The notes: generated from the sequence alone by a model not told the origin. 64,000 bases of DNA from Spirosoma sp. SC4-14 (GCF_037201965.1 NZ_CP147518.1:6689001-6753000), one strand, 5' to 3'. Positions 53,512-63,392 are shown, counted from the first letter of the stretch. Numbers and translations: made by a program.

Positions 53512-55104
53512 GTGCTAACAGAAACGTATCAGCAGCCACTTATTGAAAGCATCCGGGCCATCAGTCATCCTGAAGCGGTCCGGCGGTTCTTTGGCTTACT
53601 GAAAGAGCTGATCGACATTATTAACCTGCCCAACGGCGATGCACGACTGGCGTTTGCACCTGGTCGGCGCGAAAAAGCCGTGATTTCGGCTGACATTAAT
53701 TTCTTTCAGGCCTTACGTATTCAAAAGCCACGACGCGGTGAAGTGGAATATCACCTAACCATAAAAAAATCGTGTCAGGACCGATTGAAAGGTATCGAAG
53801 AACTGGCTTTTGAACCGATTACCGAAAAATCCGACTACCTGGCCGTTATTATCGGGCAGTCGAATGTGCACCTGCTGATGCAGCCAACCATTCGCACCTG
53901 CTGGGAAGATTGCCTGCTCGAACTGGTCGAAAGTACCAAACGTGGCCCGCATTCGGCCCGACATAATGCCGATGTATACCGCGCTGCCGAAGACGAAGCA
54001 CTGCTGAGCGATCTGATTCGGCTGGCCAATGACCCTGCGCTGGCCGAACGAATTTCTAATGGTCACTCGGTCGAAGAACCCAAGCCAGACTATGAAATTG
54101 TGCTCGAATCGCAGAGCCAACCCCGCAACCTCATCATGTTCGGGCCGCCGGGAACCGGCAAAACCTTTGCCTTACAACCCTACCTGCACGACAGCAATTC
54201 AAGCCTCATCACGTTTCATCCATCGTATAGCTATGAAGAATTTGTTGAAGGGATTCGGCCAGAGGTGATTGGCAATCAGATCAGTTATCGGGTTCGTAAA
54301 GGAATTTTCTACAAAGCCTGCCTGTCCGCCGTTCATCTGGCGGGTTATGGCACGCTGGCCGATTGCCTGAACGATACGGCCGAAAACCGAATGCAACGCC
54401 TTCGAAAAGCTCCACCTTACTATCTGCTTATCGATGAAGTTAACCGCGCTAATGTGGCCAGTGTATTTGGTGAGTTGATTACGCTGCTCGAAGCCGACAA
54501 ACGACTCGGTGCTGAATGTGAACTCTGGCTAACGCTACCCTATTCGCAGGAGCGGTTTGGCGTTCCAATGAATCTGATCATTATCGGCACCATGAATACC
54601 ACCGACCGTTCGATTGCCTTGCTGGACATTGCCCTGCGTCGGCGGTTCGCCTTCCGCGAGGTAGTGCCCGACCCATCAGTGCTGGCTATTGTCGATGGCA
54701 TCGATTTGCCGCAGTTGCTTCGAACCATTAACGAACGCATCGAATACCTGCTCGACCGCGACCATCAGATTGGCCACGCTTACCTGATCCATATTGAAAA
54801 CCATGCCGATCTATGCGATGCCTTCCGGGATCGCATCATTCCACTGCTTCAGGAATATTTTTTTAACGATTGGGCCAAAATTCAGTTAGTATTAGGCGAC
54901 AACCCAGCCTGGGGTAAAGAACCCGACCAACGGCTCATCTGGGTAAAAAAGAACTATACCGCTTCGGCAAGTACTAATCTATTTGGCGAAATCCCCGACA
55001 CAGTCGATGAGGTTGTTACCTATGAAATAAACCCATATTTACGCCAGGGGGAATATGATCAGGTACCAATCGAGTCATTTAGCAAGATTTACCAGAAACA
55101 ATAA
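53512..55104 (+). CDS. Orphan McrB-like AAA+ ATPase
   Basis: A 530-residue protein starting at a GTG immediately after an inverted repeat. Residues 1-200 form an N-terminal region of unknown type (EAVRRFFGLLKELIDIINLP, VEYHLTIKKSCQDRLKGIEEL). The AAA+ motor follows: Walker A GPPGTGKT at 211-218, ITFHPSYSYEEFVEGIRP, Walker B LLIDEVNRA with D308-E309, and the McrB signature TMNTTDRSIALLDIALRRRF at 360-379. McrB uses GTP and needs the nuclease partner McrC; none is adjacent. The N-terminal region may bind DNA or modified DNA, but this is inference. Confidence 0.85.
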   Translation: MLTETYQQPLIESIRAISHPEAVRRFFGLLKELIDIINLPNGDARLAFAPGRREKAVISADINFFQALRIQKPRRGEVEYHLTIKKSCQDRLKGIEELAFEPITEKSDYLAVIIGQSNVHLLMQPTIRTCWEDCLLELVESTKRGPHSARHNADVYRAAEDEALLSDLIRLANDPALAERISNGHSVEEPKPDYEIVLESQSQPRNLIMFGPPGTGKTFALQPYLHDSNSSLITFHPSYSYEEFVEGIRPEVIGNQISYRVRKGIFYKACLSAVHLAGYGTLADCLNDTAENRMQRLRKAPPYYLLIDEVNRANVASVFGELITLLEADKRLGAECELWLTLPYSQERFGVPMNLIIIGTMNTTDRSIALLDIALRRRFAFREVVPDPSVLAIVDGIDLPQLLRTINERIEYLLDRDHQIGHAYLIHIENHADLCDAFRDRIIPLLQEYFFNDWAKIQLVLGDNPAWGKEPDQRLIWVKKNYTASASTNLFGEIPDTVDEVVTYEINPYLRQGEYDQVPIESFSKIYQKQ

Positions 55105-55108
55105 AGTA

Positions 55109-55161
55109 GAGCGGTCATAAAGCTGCTTTAGTTACTATAAAAAGCGGCTTTATAACCGCTC
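55109..55161 (+). terminator. Long hairpin after the McrB-like gene
   Basis: Arms 55109-55129 (GAGCGGTCATAAAGCTGCTTT) are given here by ends: they start GAGCGGTCATAAAGC and pair at 19 of 21 positions with 55141-55161. It starts 4 bases after the stop and probably ends the transcript before the dehydrogenase gene at 55172. Confidence 0.65.
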
Positions 55162-55171
55162 ATTTCGACTT

Positions 55172-56203
55172 ATGAAAGCCCTCGTTTTAACCGAATACAA
55201 TCAATTCGCTCTTCAGGATTTGCCTCAACCAACGATTCAGCCGAACGAGGTGCTGGTACGGGTTCAGGCCGTAGGTATTTGCGGCTCCGACGTTCATGGC
55301 ATGGATGGCAGCAGCGGCCGACGAATCCCACCCATTGTGATGGGGCATGAAGCCTCCGGCATCATTGCCGACGTTGGCTCCGAGGTAAAAAACTGGTCAA
55401 CCGGCGACCGCGTCACGTTCGACTCCACAGTCTATGCGCTCGATGATTGGTATAGCCGACGTGGCATGTACAACCTCAGCGACGGGCGCGAAGTAGTGGG
55501 CGTATCGACTCCCGATTTTAAACGCCAGGGGGCTTTTGCCGAATATGTGGCCGTTCCTCAGCATATCCTCTATGCCATTCCCGATAATGTTTCGTTTACG
55601 CAGGCTGCGCTGGTCGAGCCGGTAGCGGTGGCTCTGCACGCTGTTAGCTTAACGCCCATTCAGGTCAACGACTCGGCCGTAGTTGTTGGCGCGGGTATGA
55701 TTGGGCTGTTTGTAATTCAGGCATTGAAACTAGCGGGCTGCGGCTCCATTATCGCCATTGACCTCGACGACGATCGGCTGGCCCTGGCCACATCGCTGGG
55801 CGCTACGCATACGTTCAATGCCAAAGCAGGCAACATGGCCAGTCAGGTACAGGCGCTCACATACGGGCGCGGAGCCGATGTAGCCTTCGAAGTTGTAGGT
55901 GCCGGACCTACGGTCAAAACCGCGATCGAGTGCGTCCGAAAAGGAGCAACTGTCACCCTGGTTGGCAATCTGGCTCCTACCATCGAAATTCCATTGCAGG
56001 CCGTCGTAACCCGCCAACTCCGATTGCAGGGCTCCTGTGCGATCAATGGCGAATATGAAGCGGCTCTGTCGCTTATTTCCTCAGGCCGCATCAATGTTGA
56101 AGCTATTCTGAGCGCCGAAGTGCCACTGGAAGAGGGTGCCGACTGGTTCCGCCGACTCTATGACAAAGAAAAAGGGCTTATCAAAGTTGTGTTGAAACCC
56201 TGA
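55172..56203 (+). CDS. Medium-chain (zinc-type) alcohol/polyol dehydrogenase
   Basis: A 343-residue protein of the GroES-like plus Rossmann dehydrogenase fold. Catalytic zinc ligands C37 and H59-E60 (GICGSDVHG, VMGHEASG) and the glutamate in LVEPVAVALHAV are present, as is the cofactor site VVVGAGMIGLFVIQALKLAG. The structural-zinc loop that normally carries four cysteines reads VYALDDWYSRRGMYNLSDG and has none. The substrate is probably a polyol or sugar phosphate, which is inference. Its stop directly abuts the stop of the convergent gene. Confidence 0.88.
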   Translation: MKALVLTEYNQFALQDLPQPTIQPNEVLVRVQAVGICGSDVHGMDGSSGRRIPPIVMGHEASGIIADVGSEVKNWSTGDRVTFDSTVYALDDWYSRRGMYNLSDGREVVGVSTPDFKRQGAFAEYVAVPQHILYAIPDNVSFTQAALVEPVAVALHAVSLTPIQVNDSAVVVGAGMIGLFVIQALKLAGCGSIIAIDLDDDRLALATSLGATHTFNAKAGNMASQVQALTYGRGADVAFEVVGAGPTVKTAIECVRKGATVTLVGNLAPTIEIPLQAVVTRQLRLQGSCAINGEYEAALSLISSGRINVEAILSAEVPLEEGADWFRRLYDKEKGLIKVVLKP

Positions 56204-57580
56204 TCACTGCTTTGCCGACCACGCGATAATAGCCGGGTAAAGATCGGCAACGGTCTGGCCCGGTTTTCTGGTTTTGTATAGCCGAAGTAGCTCCTGATCA
56301 AACTCCCGAAACTTCCGAAATCCCCGATTTTGCACCATGCCATTTTCGGTAGACAGACGTAGCTTCTCTGCTGTTTCGGTATCGAACAAATCGTAATAAA
56401 GCAGTGTAACCAGCGCGTAATTCATATATTCTTCAAAGCAGGAAAGCGCATTACCATACGACAACGAAGGCGTATTGGGCGTCGTCCACTTCGACAGATC
56501 GCCGAATGCTGCCGAAATTGATTCGTCATACTTATCTGCTTCGGGGTTCAGATAACTATGATTCAGTTCTGTAAAGGCAATGGTCATCCGTTGCCCACGC
56601 GCGATGGCTGCCGGCTGACTTTTCTGCCCGATAAATGGAAAATTGATGTGCATCTGAGCTTCGGTGAATCCGTTATCGCTGAAATGATTCGCCGACTGAT
56701 TCCAGCCTACCAACGGCGAAAAAATAACCTTAACGGCCGAATAGTGTGTGGCTGGAAATTGTTTTTCCAGCCAGATTTTCATGGCTGCCACGTCTACATT
56801 TTTCTGAAAATCCAGGATCAGACTTTGGTAGTATTGGTTATTTTTCTGGTAAAACGCCCGAAAGCCCGATTGTTTAGCAAACTGTTCCAGGAGTGGCACA
56901 TAAGGTGTTAGTTCATTGATGTCGCCCCAGCTAACCCGGTCATAAATACCCCCTTTACGAATCTGATCACCCTCGAACCAATAGGCATAACTATCCATCT
57001 TGAGCGGATGATAGCTGTCGCCCGATTTAGCTAGCAACGAGTCGAGCGTGCGAACAGCCGGATGGTTTTTATACGGCGTAAACTGCTGCATCATCGACTG
57101 GTAATAATCCGTTTTTTTGTAGACAGCTTCCGTTTTGCCGTACTCAGTCAGGGCCACAACTATATTGAATAACTCATACGTTTCTGGTATTTCTACAACC
57201 GTTTTGCCTTCGTTTGCTTTTTTGTAGGTATCCGTAAAAACAGCCGCTTTCACAAACTCATGGCTGGTAAAATGACAGAGTAACGTATCACCTTTTCCCT
57301 CCCGAATCACGCGAAAATCGGTTGTTTCCCCGTATCGAATGAACATCGAAATCGAGTCTTTTTCCGAAACCAGCCTAAATGGAACCGATGGCTTGGTTAA
57401 TCCGAAATTGTAGCTGAATGGGTTGAGAGTTTGATTGATGCCATTGAGCTTATCGCGTTCACCATCCAGATACATAATCAGGAAATTTTGCTTCGTATGA
57501 ATGGTCGGAATTGGTTTTGTTTGCGCAAATCCATCAATTATTCGTAAAAAGATCAGTAGATAAACAGCAATTACTCTCAT
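56204..57580 (-). CDS. DUF4932-like secreted protein
   Basis: A 458-residue protein with a signal peptide (RVIAVYLLIFLRIIDGFAQ). The central segment FTELNHSYLNPEADKY resembles the HExxH-like region of DUF4932 proteins, with Glu and His spaced as in a metallopeptidase but with the first His replaced. The following SFEEYMNYALVTLLYYDLFD-like helix (CFEEYMNYALVTLLYYDLF) may give a third ligand. A peptidase role is possible but unproven. The family call is by resemblance only. Confidence 0.6.
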   Translation of the reverse strand: MRVIAVYLLIFLRIIDGFAQTKPIPTIHTKQNFLIMYLDGERDKLNGINQTLNPFSYNFGLTKPSVPFRLVSEKDSISMFIRYGETTDFRVIREGKGDTLLCHFTSHEFVKAAVFTDTYKKANEGKTVVEIPETYELFNIVVALTEYGKTEAVYKKTDYYQSMMQQFTPYKNHPAVRTLDSLLAKSGDSYHPLKMDSYAYWFEGDQIRKGGIYDRVSWGDINELTPYVPLLEQFAKQSGFRAFYQKNNQYYQSLILDFQKNVDVAAMKIWLEKQFPATHYSAVKVIFSPLVGWNQSANHFSDNGFTEAQMHINFPFIGQKSQPAAIARGQRMTIAFTELNHSYLNPEADKYDESISAAFGDLSKWTTPNTPSLSYGNALSCFEEYMNYALVTLLYYDLFDTETAEKLRLSTENGMVQNRGFRKFREFDQELLRLYKTRKPGQTVADLYPAIIAWSAKQ

Positions 57581-57651
57581 TTAGGTACTATGGCTGGAAC
57601 TGTCCCGAATGTTAGGGAAAAATCCATACACCTGAAAGCAAATCATCGTTT

Positions 57652-58716
57652 ATGAACATTGCCATCATTGGGCCTGGAAAAGTGGCCCACCTACATGCCA
57701 AAGCGGCTTTACAAGTTCCTGATGCGAAGCTCGTAGCCGTTTATGGACGTACCTATACAAAAGCCGAAGAGTTTGCGAAGCATTATGACATCCGCGCTTA
57801 TGATAACGTGCAGGAAATGGTTACCCGCGAAAAGGTCGATCTGTGTCTGGTCTGTACGACTCATCCCGCCCACCGCGAGCCAACTATAGCAGCTCTGGAT
57901 GCAGGTTCTCATGTATTATCCGAAAAACCACTTGCATCGACGCTCGACGATTGCGATGCCATGATTGAAGCCGCCCGACGTAACAGTCGCTATCTGGGCA
58001 CGATCAGTCAACGGCGTTTTTATGAACCTAGTCAGCGCATTCGCCGGGCAATCGATGAGGGGAAAATTGGTAAACCTGTACTGGGCACTATCCAGATGCT
58101 CGGCTGGCGCGACGAAGCGTATTATAAAAGTGACGCCTGGCGCGGCACCTGGGCCCAGGAAGGCGGTGGTGTGCTGGTGAATCAGTCGCCCCACCAGTTG
58201 GATTTGCTGCTGTGGTATATGGGCGAAATCGACGAAGTGTATGGCGTTTGGCGAAATCTGAACCACCCTTACATCGAAGTCGATGATACAGCACTAGCTA
58301 TCATCAAGTTCAAAAATGGGGGTCTGGGCAATATCATCGTCAGTAACTCGCAGAAGCCCGGCATCTTTGGGAAAGTCCACGTTCATGGCGAGAATGGCGC
58401 TTCGGTAGGCGTTCAGACCGATGGCGGTGCCTTGTTTATTGCGGGTCGATCGTCAATCACCGATCCGCCGGTCAACGATTTATGGACCGTTCCGGGCGAA
58501 GAAAACAAACTGGCCGAATTTATCGCCGAAGACACGGCATTCTTCAACACCATCGATGCAACGGTCTACTATTTTGGGTTGCAGATTGCCGAATTCTGCG
58601 ACGCCATTCGCGAAAACCGCCCACCTGCCGTTACGGGCGAAGACGGCCGAAACGTAGTGGCCCTGTTTCAGGCCATCTACGAATCAACACGAACCGGACT
58701 ACCGGTGAAGTTTTAA
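57652..58716 (+). CDS. Gfo/Idh/MocA-family oxidoreductase
   Basis: A 354-residue NAD(P)-dependent sugar oxidoreductase. The N-terminal Rossmann fold starts IAIIGPGKVAHLHAKAAL, the conserved SEKPLA motif is near residue 90 (VLSEKPLASTLDDCDAM), and GGGVLVNQSPHQLDLLLW, with the catalytic histidine, is near 175. Members act on inositol, glucose-type sugars or their derivatives. It is divergent from the DUF4932-like gene and ends next to an inverted repeat before the SusD gene. Confidence 0.9.
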   Translation: MNIAIIGPGKVAHLHAKAALQVPDAKLVAVYGRTYTKAEEFAKHYDIRAYDNVQEMVTREKVDLCLVCTTHPAHREPTIAALDAGSHVLSEKPLASTLDDCDAMIEAARRNSRYLGTISQRRFYEPSQRIRRAIDEGKIGKPVLGTIQMLGWRDEAYYKSDAWRGTWAQEGGGVLVNQSPHQLDLLLWYMGEIDEVYGVWRNLNHPYIEVDDTALAIIKFKNGGLGNIIVSNSQKPGIFGKVHVHGENGASVGVQTDGGALFIAGRSSITDPPVNDLWTVPGEENKLAEFIAEDTAFFNTIDATVYYFGLQIAEFCDAIRENRPPAVTGEDGRNVVALFQAIYESTRTGLPVKF

Positions 58717-58795
58717 ATCATTGGTTGATTAGTCATTGGTCATTGGTTAATTAGTCATCAGTTCTACCTAAGAACTTACTAACTAATGACCAATA
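58717..58795. repeat. Inverted repeat, ATTAGTCATTGG family, copy 3
   Basis: The left side (58717-58765) reiterates CATTGGTTGATTAGTCATTGG-like words; the right arm (58770-58795) is AGAACTTACTAACTAATGAC plus CAATAG. It fills the gap between the convergent Gfo/Idh and SusD genes, from the base after one stop codon to two bases before the other. Confidence 0.7.
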
Positions 58796-58797
58796 GC

Positions 58798-60108
58798 TTA
58801 ATTCGCCGGATCTTGTGGCGTTGTGGTATTGTTATTGCGCTCGGTCAACGGATACGGGAAAAAATTTCGGTTGCGTTCGGCATTGGCACTACCCGGTCCC
58901 GGCCGCCCAAACCGACGACTATCTTCGAGCCGGAAGCCCTGGAATGCCAGTTCGATCTGCCTATTCTTATAGATTTCGGCCAGAACGGCATCCGCTGTTT
59001 GTGCGCCGGAGTAAGCAGGTAAAGCCGCACCCAGCCCAAACGCATCCTGAGCGGCTGTTTTGGTTAGCACCCGATTCAGTTGCGCAATGGCATTGGTCAG
59101 ATCGCCTTTGCGGGCATAGGCTTCGGCTTGAATCAGTAGCATTTCGCCCGGCAAATAGACCGGAACAGCCGCATTGTTAGCTGTATAGAACGCCGTTGCG
59201 ATAACGGGAGCCACAGCCGTGTTGGTACTGGGCTTGGTGAGGAACGACAACCGCTTGTCGGCCGGATCAGGCGTCAGGCTACCCGTTAGCCCCAAATTCA
59301 CGTTGGTTGGCTGAAATACATTCAGGTTGCCAAATGTGTACTCAAAGAGTGGGTTCCGCGTATTGTCATCGAAGTTAAACACCGACTTTTTCGTCAGATC
59401 CATTTTGGCCGCAGCCGCCAGTGCTTTGTCGTAATCGCCCGAAAACAGTGCATAGCGGGCAATCAGCGCCTGAATCGTATTGGGAATGTCGATGCCCGTT
59501 ACAATTTTACCTGAGAAATCGGATGATACAGGAGCTGCCGCCACCTGCGTTGCTGCCGATTCGAGCGTTGTAATGGCCTCTTTGAATACCTGAGCCCGTG
59601 GCACAAACGGAACATTATTGCCGGTCGTAACGGGCGATTGCTCAAAAAATAAGCCTAATGTCCCAAGCGATAACGCCCGAAAAATAGATGCATAGCCAAC
59701 AATCCCACTTTTGGTACCGGCATCGCTAACAACACCCGTATTGGCAAGAATTAGTTCGGCATTCGAGCGCACCAGATGGCTTTGTGTCCACAGATTGCGC
59801 ACCACGCTGTTAATATTGCTCACATTACCGCCACCCAAGGCCAGGTTAGCTTCATCAGCATTACCCACGTTGAGTACGAAATCTTCGCGGGTTGTCAAAC
59901 CGGCACCGGCCGTACGGGCATAGAGAACACTCAAAGCCCCGCCCGTGGTATAGCGATACTGCAATCCATTCGAAAGGGTAATTAAGCCGTCGGGCGAGCT
60001 AACTGCCTGCGACTGGCTGATGGTGCTGGGGTTTAGAAAGGTCTGATTACAGGCAAACTGCCCTAGAGCCAGAGCCGCCAACACGATATATGTCTGAATT
60101 TTTTTCAT
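58798..60108 (-). CDS. SusD/RagB-family surface glycan-binding lipoprotein
   Basis: A 436-residue lipoprotein, lipidated cysteine at residue 20 (LALGQFAC). SusD proteins cap the SusC transporter and capture oligomers. The helical TPR-like body contains SHLVRSNAELILAN, GEMLLIQAEAYARKGDLTNAIAQLNRV and the C-terminal ELAFQGFRLEDSRRFGR, typical of the family. It is shorter than many SusD proteins (often 450-600). It starts 18 bases after its partner susC-type gene. Confidence 0.9.
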   Translation of the reverse strand: MKKIQTYIVLAALALGQFACNQTFLNPSTISQSQAVSSPDGLITLSNGLQYRYTTGGALSVLYARTAGAGLTTREDFVLNVGNADEANLALGGGNVSNINSVVRNLWTQSHLVRSNAELILANTGVVSDAGTKSGIVGYASIFRALSLGTLGLFFEQSPVTTGNNVPFVPRAQVFKEAITTLESAATQVAAAPVSSDFSGKIVTGIDIPNTIQALIARYALFSGDYDKALAAAAKMDLTKKSVFNFDDNTRNPLFEYTFGNLNVFQPTNVNLGLTGSLTPDPADKRLSFLTKPSTNTAVAPVIATAFYTANNAAVPVYLPGEMLLIQAEAYARKGDLTNAIAQLNRVLTKTAAQDAFGLGAALPAYSGAQTADAVLAEIYKNRQIELAFQGFRLEDSRRFGRPGPGSANAERNRNFFPYPLTERNNNTTTPQDPAN

Positions 60109-60126
60109 GAGTTCAGTTTTCTGATG

Positions 60127-63100
60127 TTAGAATGTTGCGGTCAGTTTTAGCTGATACGTGCGTGGAATAGGTACATTCCCGAAGTCAACACCCCGCAACA
60201 GGTCGTTATTACCGCCCGCATTCGTCTCCGGGTCGAAGCCGGTGTATTTATCCCAGGAATACAGATTGCGTCCTACCAGCGCAACGTTTAACCGACTGAT
60301 GGCCTTTACCAGCGTTGGCAGTGTATAACCCAGCGATATTTCCCGCAGTTTGGTATACGAACCCGGATCGACCCGGAACTCCTGCGTATTGTAGATACCA
60401 AAAATATAGCCACGCTTCAGCGTACCGCGAAGTTCCTGCTCAGCATAATCGCCCAACCCTACGCCCTGCCGTGTCCGCTTATCGGCATTGAACACATCCG
60501 ACCCCTGCACCGCATCCAGCAAAACATGAAGAGTCAGTTTTTTATACGACAGATTGGTGCTGAATGAGCCCGTCCATTTTGGGTTCGGATTTCCGATAAT
60601 CACATTAGCCGTTGGCTTTGATACATCAACCGATCCGTCGCCATTGCGAGCTGGAACAAAATCAATAGCACCATTACCCTGATTTACAGCCCGTTCTGAT
60701 TGCGGGAAGCCTGATGGAGAAAGCAATAGAGAACCATCTGAATTACGAGCATACGCACTTCCGTAGAAAACGCCAACTGGCTGACCAACAATCAGGTAAG
60801 CCGGTGTACCCGACGCCGACGATGGGTCGAGGCTGATGATGGGCAGACCGCCCAGATCCAGAACTTTGTTGCGATTGTGGTTGTAAATAACCGTGAAGTC
60901 CCAGCTAAAATCTTTGGTTTTGACGGGATTAACGTCCAGTACGACTTCAAAGCCTTTATTCTCCATCGTGCCAACGTTGTTCACAATACTCGTGCCGCCC
61001 GTAGTGGGGGCCAATGTCCGGTTTACGACCAGATTCTTAATTTTCTGATGATAAGCCGTAACCCCTAAGCCAATCTTTCCGCCCCAGAAAGCCAGATCGA
61101 TACCGCCTTCCAGTTCGGCCATGCGCTCCGGCTGTACGTCGGGGTTAGCCAACTGCGTACCAGGCACTACAGTGTTTTTACCCAGGAAACCCACCGGACT
61201 AAACTGGTAGAACCGGGCATACGAACCAATACCCGAAAGATTACCCGCTTCGCCATAGCTGGCGCGTAGTTTCAGGCTATTGAAGGCGTCATTGAACGAC
61301 AGATTTTTCCAGAAATCCAGGTCCGATACAATGAACGACCCACTGACTTTTGGATAGTACTGGTTTGTCTGAGTCGGCGAAAATTTCGACGACTGATCGC
61401 GACGCACAGCCCCCGTAACGAACGCCAGATTCCGGTATCCCAGCGTTGCCTGCGCAAACATACCGCTCAGGCTAAACCGGTCCAGATCGTACCGAACCTG
61501 ATAGGTCGTGTTACTGGCTCCACTAACCGTTTCGATAAACGGCGACAGATTTTGCCCACTATTGATCGAATAATCGGCCTGATAATACTGATAGCTGTAC
61601 CCTATGGCTGCATTGATCTTAAATTTATCGCTAAACTGCCGTTCGTACTGAGCGTTCAGGTCGTTGTTGAACTGAAGCACCTGATTGGTAGCTGTAGCGG
61701 CAAATCCGTTTGGATAGCGGGCAGCAGGCAAACCAGCAACAGCCTGATAGGGATACGGACGAATGTAGTTTTTACCGAACTGTGAATAAGCATCGACCCC
61801 CACAATATAATCGACGGTTAAGCCTTTCAGGGGAGTCAGATTCAGTTGGACACTACTGATCGTACGATTTACCGACTGCGAAAACTTCATGTCTTCGATG
61901 GTCGACAGTGGGTTCACCCGCGTTGGCTCAACCGCCTGAAGGTTTCCGGCTGCATCGCGCTTGGTAATATCATAGATGTTATTGGTGATATTAACCGAGT
62001 TGATCGGGCTGTAGAATACGTTGCCGTTAGCCTTCTCATCAGAAAAACTGTTTGAGTAGCTCAACCCAACCGACACTTTGGCCCAGGTTGCCAGTCGCTG
62101 GTCGACACGGGCACGCAGATTATAGCGGGTAAAATCCGTTCCCTTAATAATGCCCTGGTTTTTCAGATAACCGAATGAGATGTAATACTGTGTATTCTCA
62201 CGACCACCCGCAACCGACAGGTTGTTGTCGGTACCGTAGCCCGTCCGGAAAATCTGATCGAAGTAATTATAGCGCTGTACGTCAACCACGTTAGTAGCCA
62301 GGGGCGTATAAGCTCCATCCCGATACACATCCGTAGTGGTTACGCCCGGATTGGCTGCAATCTGGGCAGCCGAAATCCCACCAATTGGGTATAACCGCAG
62401 CGACGCAAAGCCAAACTGCTTGCCGTAAGTATTGACAGGCACGCTTTTCCGCAGTTCGTTGATGTTGAACGAGGTCGAAAAGGTGATCTGCGGCTTGCCC
62501 GTCTGCCCGCGTTTGGTTGTAATGATCACAACGCCATTAGCCGCCCGCGAACCATATTGCGCAGCAGCAGCCGCTCCGTTGATCACGTTAATGGTGGCAA
62601 TATCGTCGGGATTGATGTCCGACAACCGATTCTGACCAACACTGGCATTGCCCACATCATTCGACAGCGCCAGTTGCGACACGTTGGTACTGGCATTACT
62701 CACAATTACACCATCGACCACATACAACGGGTCCGACGAACCGACCAGCGACTTGATACCACGCAAACGAATCGTGATACCACCCGCCGGGTCGCCGGAG
62801 TTCTGCGTAATCTGCGCACCCGGTACTTTCCCCTGCAAGGAATTCACCAGATTTCCAGAACCACTCTGGCCTAAGTCAGATGCTTTGATGGTACTGATGG
62901 CATTCCCTAGTTCACGTTTGGGAGCCGACAGTGTAGAGCCTGTAACGACAACTTCATCAAGATTTGTTGTTGCGGTCACTAACTCAGCATCGACCGTAAT
63001 CTGGTCGGCATTGCCCAGTGTAATGCCCTTCTGAAGTGTTTCGTAGCCAATAATCATAAACGCCAGTGTAGCAGGCCCAGGCTTAAGCGCTGCGGTAAGT

Positions 63101-63315
63101 GTGTAATTCCCATCGGCATCGGTAGAGGTTCCAAGCGTGGTTCCAACAATCAAGACCGTAGCCCCCGGCAAGGGCTGTCTGGTCTCATCGACCACTCGCC
63201 CTGTAAACGTATAACGCGTGTTTTGCGCTAAAGCTCCTGCGCTAAACAGTAAAGCCAGCCATAGCATCCAGACCTGCCGGAAGCGATGGCTGATGAGTGA
63301 GTACCTATCAGTCAT
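60127..63315 (-). CDS. SusC/RagA-family TonB-dependent transporter
   Basis: A 1,062-residue outer-membrane transporter that works with the adjacent SusD. It has a signal peptide (MLWLALLFSAGALAQ), a CarboxypepD_reg-like domain at about residues 33-115 (GRVVDETRQPLPGATVLIVG), a plug domain from about residue 120 (LDEVVVTGSTLSAPKRELGNAIS, LQGKVPGAQITQNSGDPAGG, SDPLYVVDGVIV) and the 22-strand barrel to a C-terminal aromatic end. The glycan is unknown: no glycosidase or sensor lies beside the pair. Confidence 0.95.
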   Translation of the reverse strand: MTDRYSLISHRFRQVWMLWLALLFSAGALAQNTRYTFTGRVVDETRQPLPGATVLIVGTTLGTSTDADGNYTLTAALKPGPATLAFMIIGYETLQKGITLGNADQITVDAELVTATTNLDEVVVTGSTLSAPKRELGNAISTIKASDLGQSGSGNLVNSLQGKVPGAQITQNSGDPAGGITIRLRGIKSLVGSSDPLYVVDGVIVSNASTNVSQLALSNDVGNASVGQNRLSDINPDDIATINVINGAAAAAQYGSRAANGVVIITTKRGQTGKPQITFSTSFNINELRKSVPVNTYGKQFGFASLRLYPIGGISAAQIAANPGVTTTDVYRDGAYTPLATNVVDVQRYNYFDQIFRTGYGTDNNLSVAGGRENTQYYISFGYLKNQGIIKGTDFTRYNLRARVDQRLATWAKVSVGLSYSNSFSDEKANGNVFYSPINSVNITNNIYDITKRDAAGNLQAVEPTRVNPLSTIEDMKFSQSVNRTISSVQLNLTPLKGLTVDYIVGVDAYSQFGKNYIRPYPYQAVAGLPAARYPNGFAATATNQVLQFNNDLNAQYERQFSDKFKINAAIGYSYQYYQADYSINSGQNLSPFIETVSGASNTTYQVRYDLDRFSLSGMFAQATLGYRNLAFVTGAVRRDQSSKFSPTQTNQYYPKVSGSFIVSDLDFWKNLSFNDAFNSLKLRASYGEAGNLSGIGSYARFYQFSPVGFLGKNTVVPGTQLANPDVQPERMAELEGGIDLAFWGGKIGLGVTAYHQKIKNLVVNRTLAPTTGGTSIVNNVGTMENKGFEVVLDVNPVKTKDFSWDFTVIYNHNRNKVLDLGGLPIISLDPSSASGTPAYLIVGQPVGVFYGSAYARNSDGSLLLSPSGFPQSERAVNQGNGAIDFVPARNGDGSVDVSKPTANVIIGNPNPKWTGSFSTNLSYKKLTLHVLLDAVQGSDVFNADKRTRQGVGLGDYAEQELRGTLKRGYIFGIYNTQEFRVDPGSYTKLREISLGYTLPTLVKAISRLNVALVGRNLYSWDKYTGFDPETNAGGNNDLLRGVDFGNVPIPRTYQLKLTATF

Positions 63316-63363
63316 AGGAATGTAATGGTTAATTGATGCAACAAGAAAATATTTCCCAGGGAC

Positions 63364-63392
63364 GAAATTTACTTATAAATAATTCTGCACAA
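63364..63392 (-). promoter_or_regulatory. Candidate promoter of the SusCD pair
   Basis: On the minus strand TTG (63392-63390) is followed after 18 bases by TAAATTTC (63371-63364), close to the TTG / TAnnTTTG layout, 49 bases ahead of the SusC start. Confidence 0.4.
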
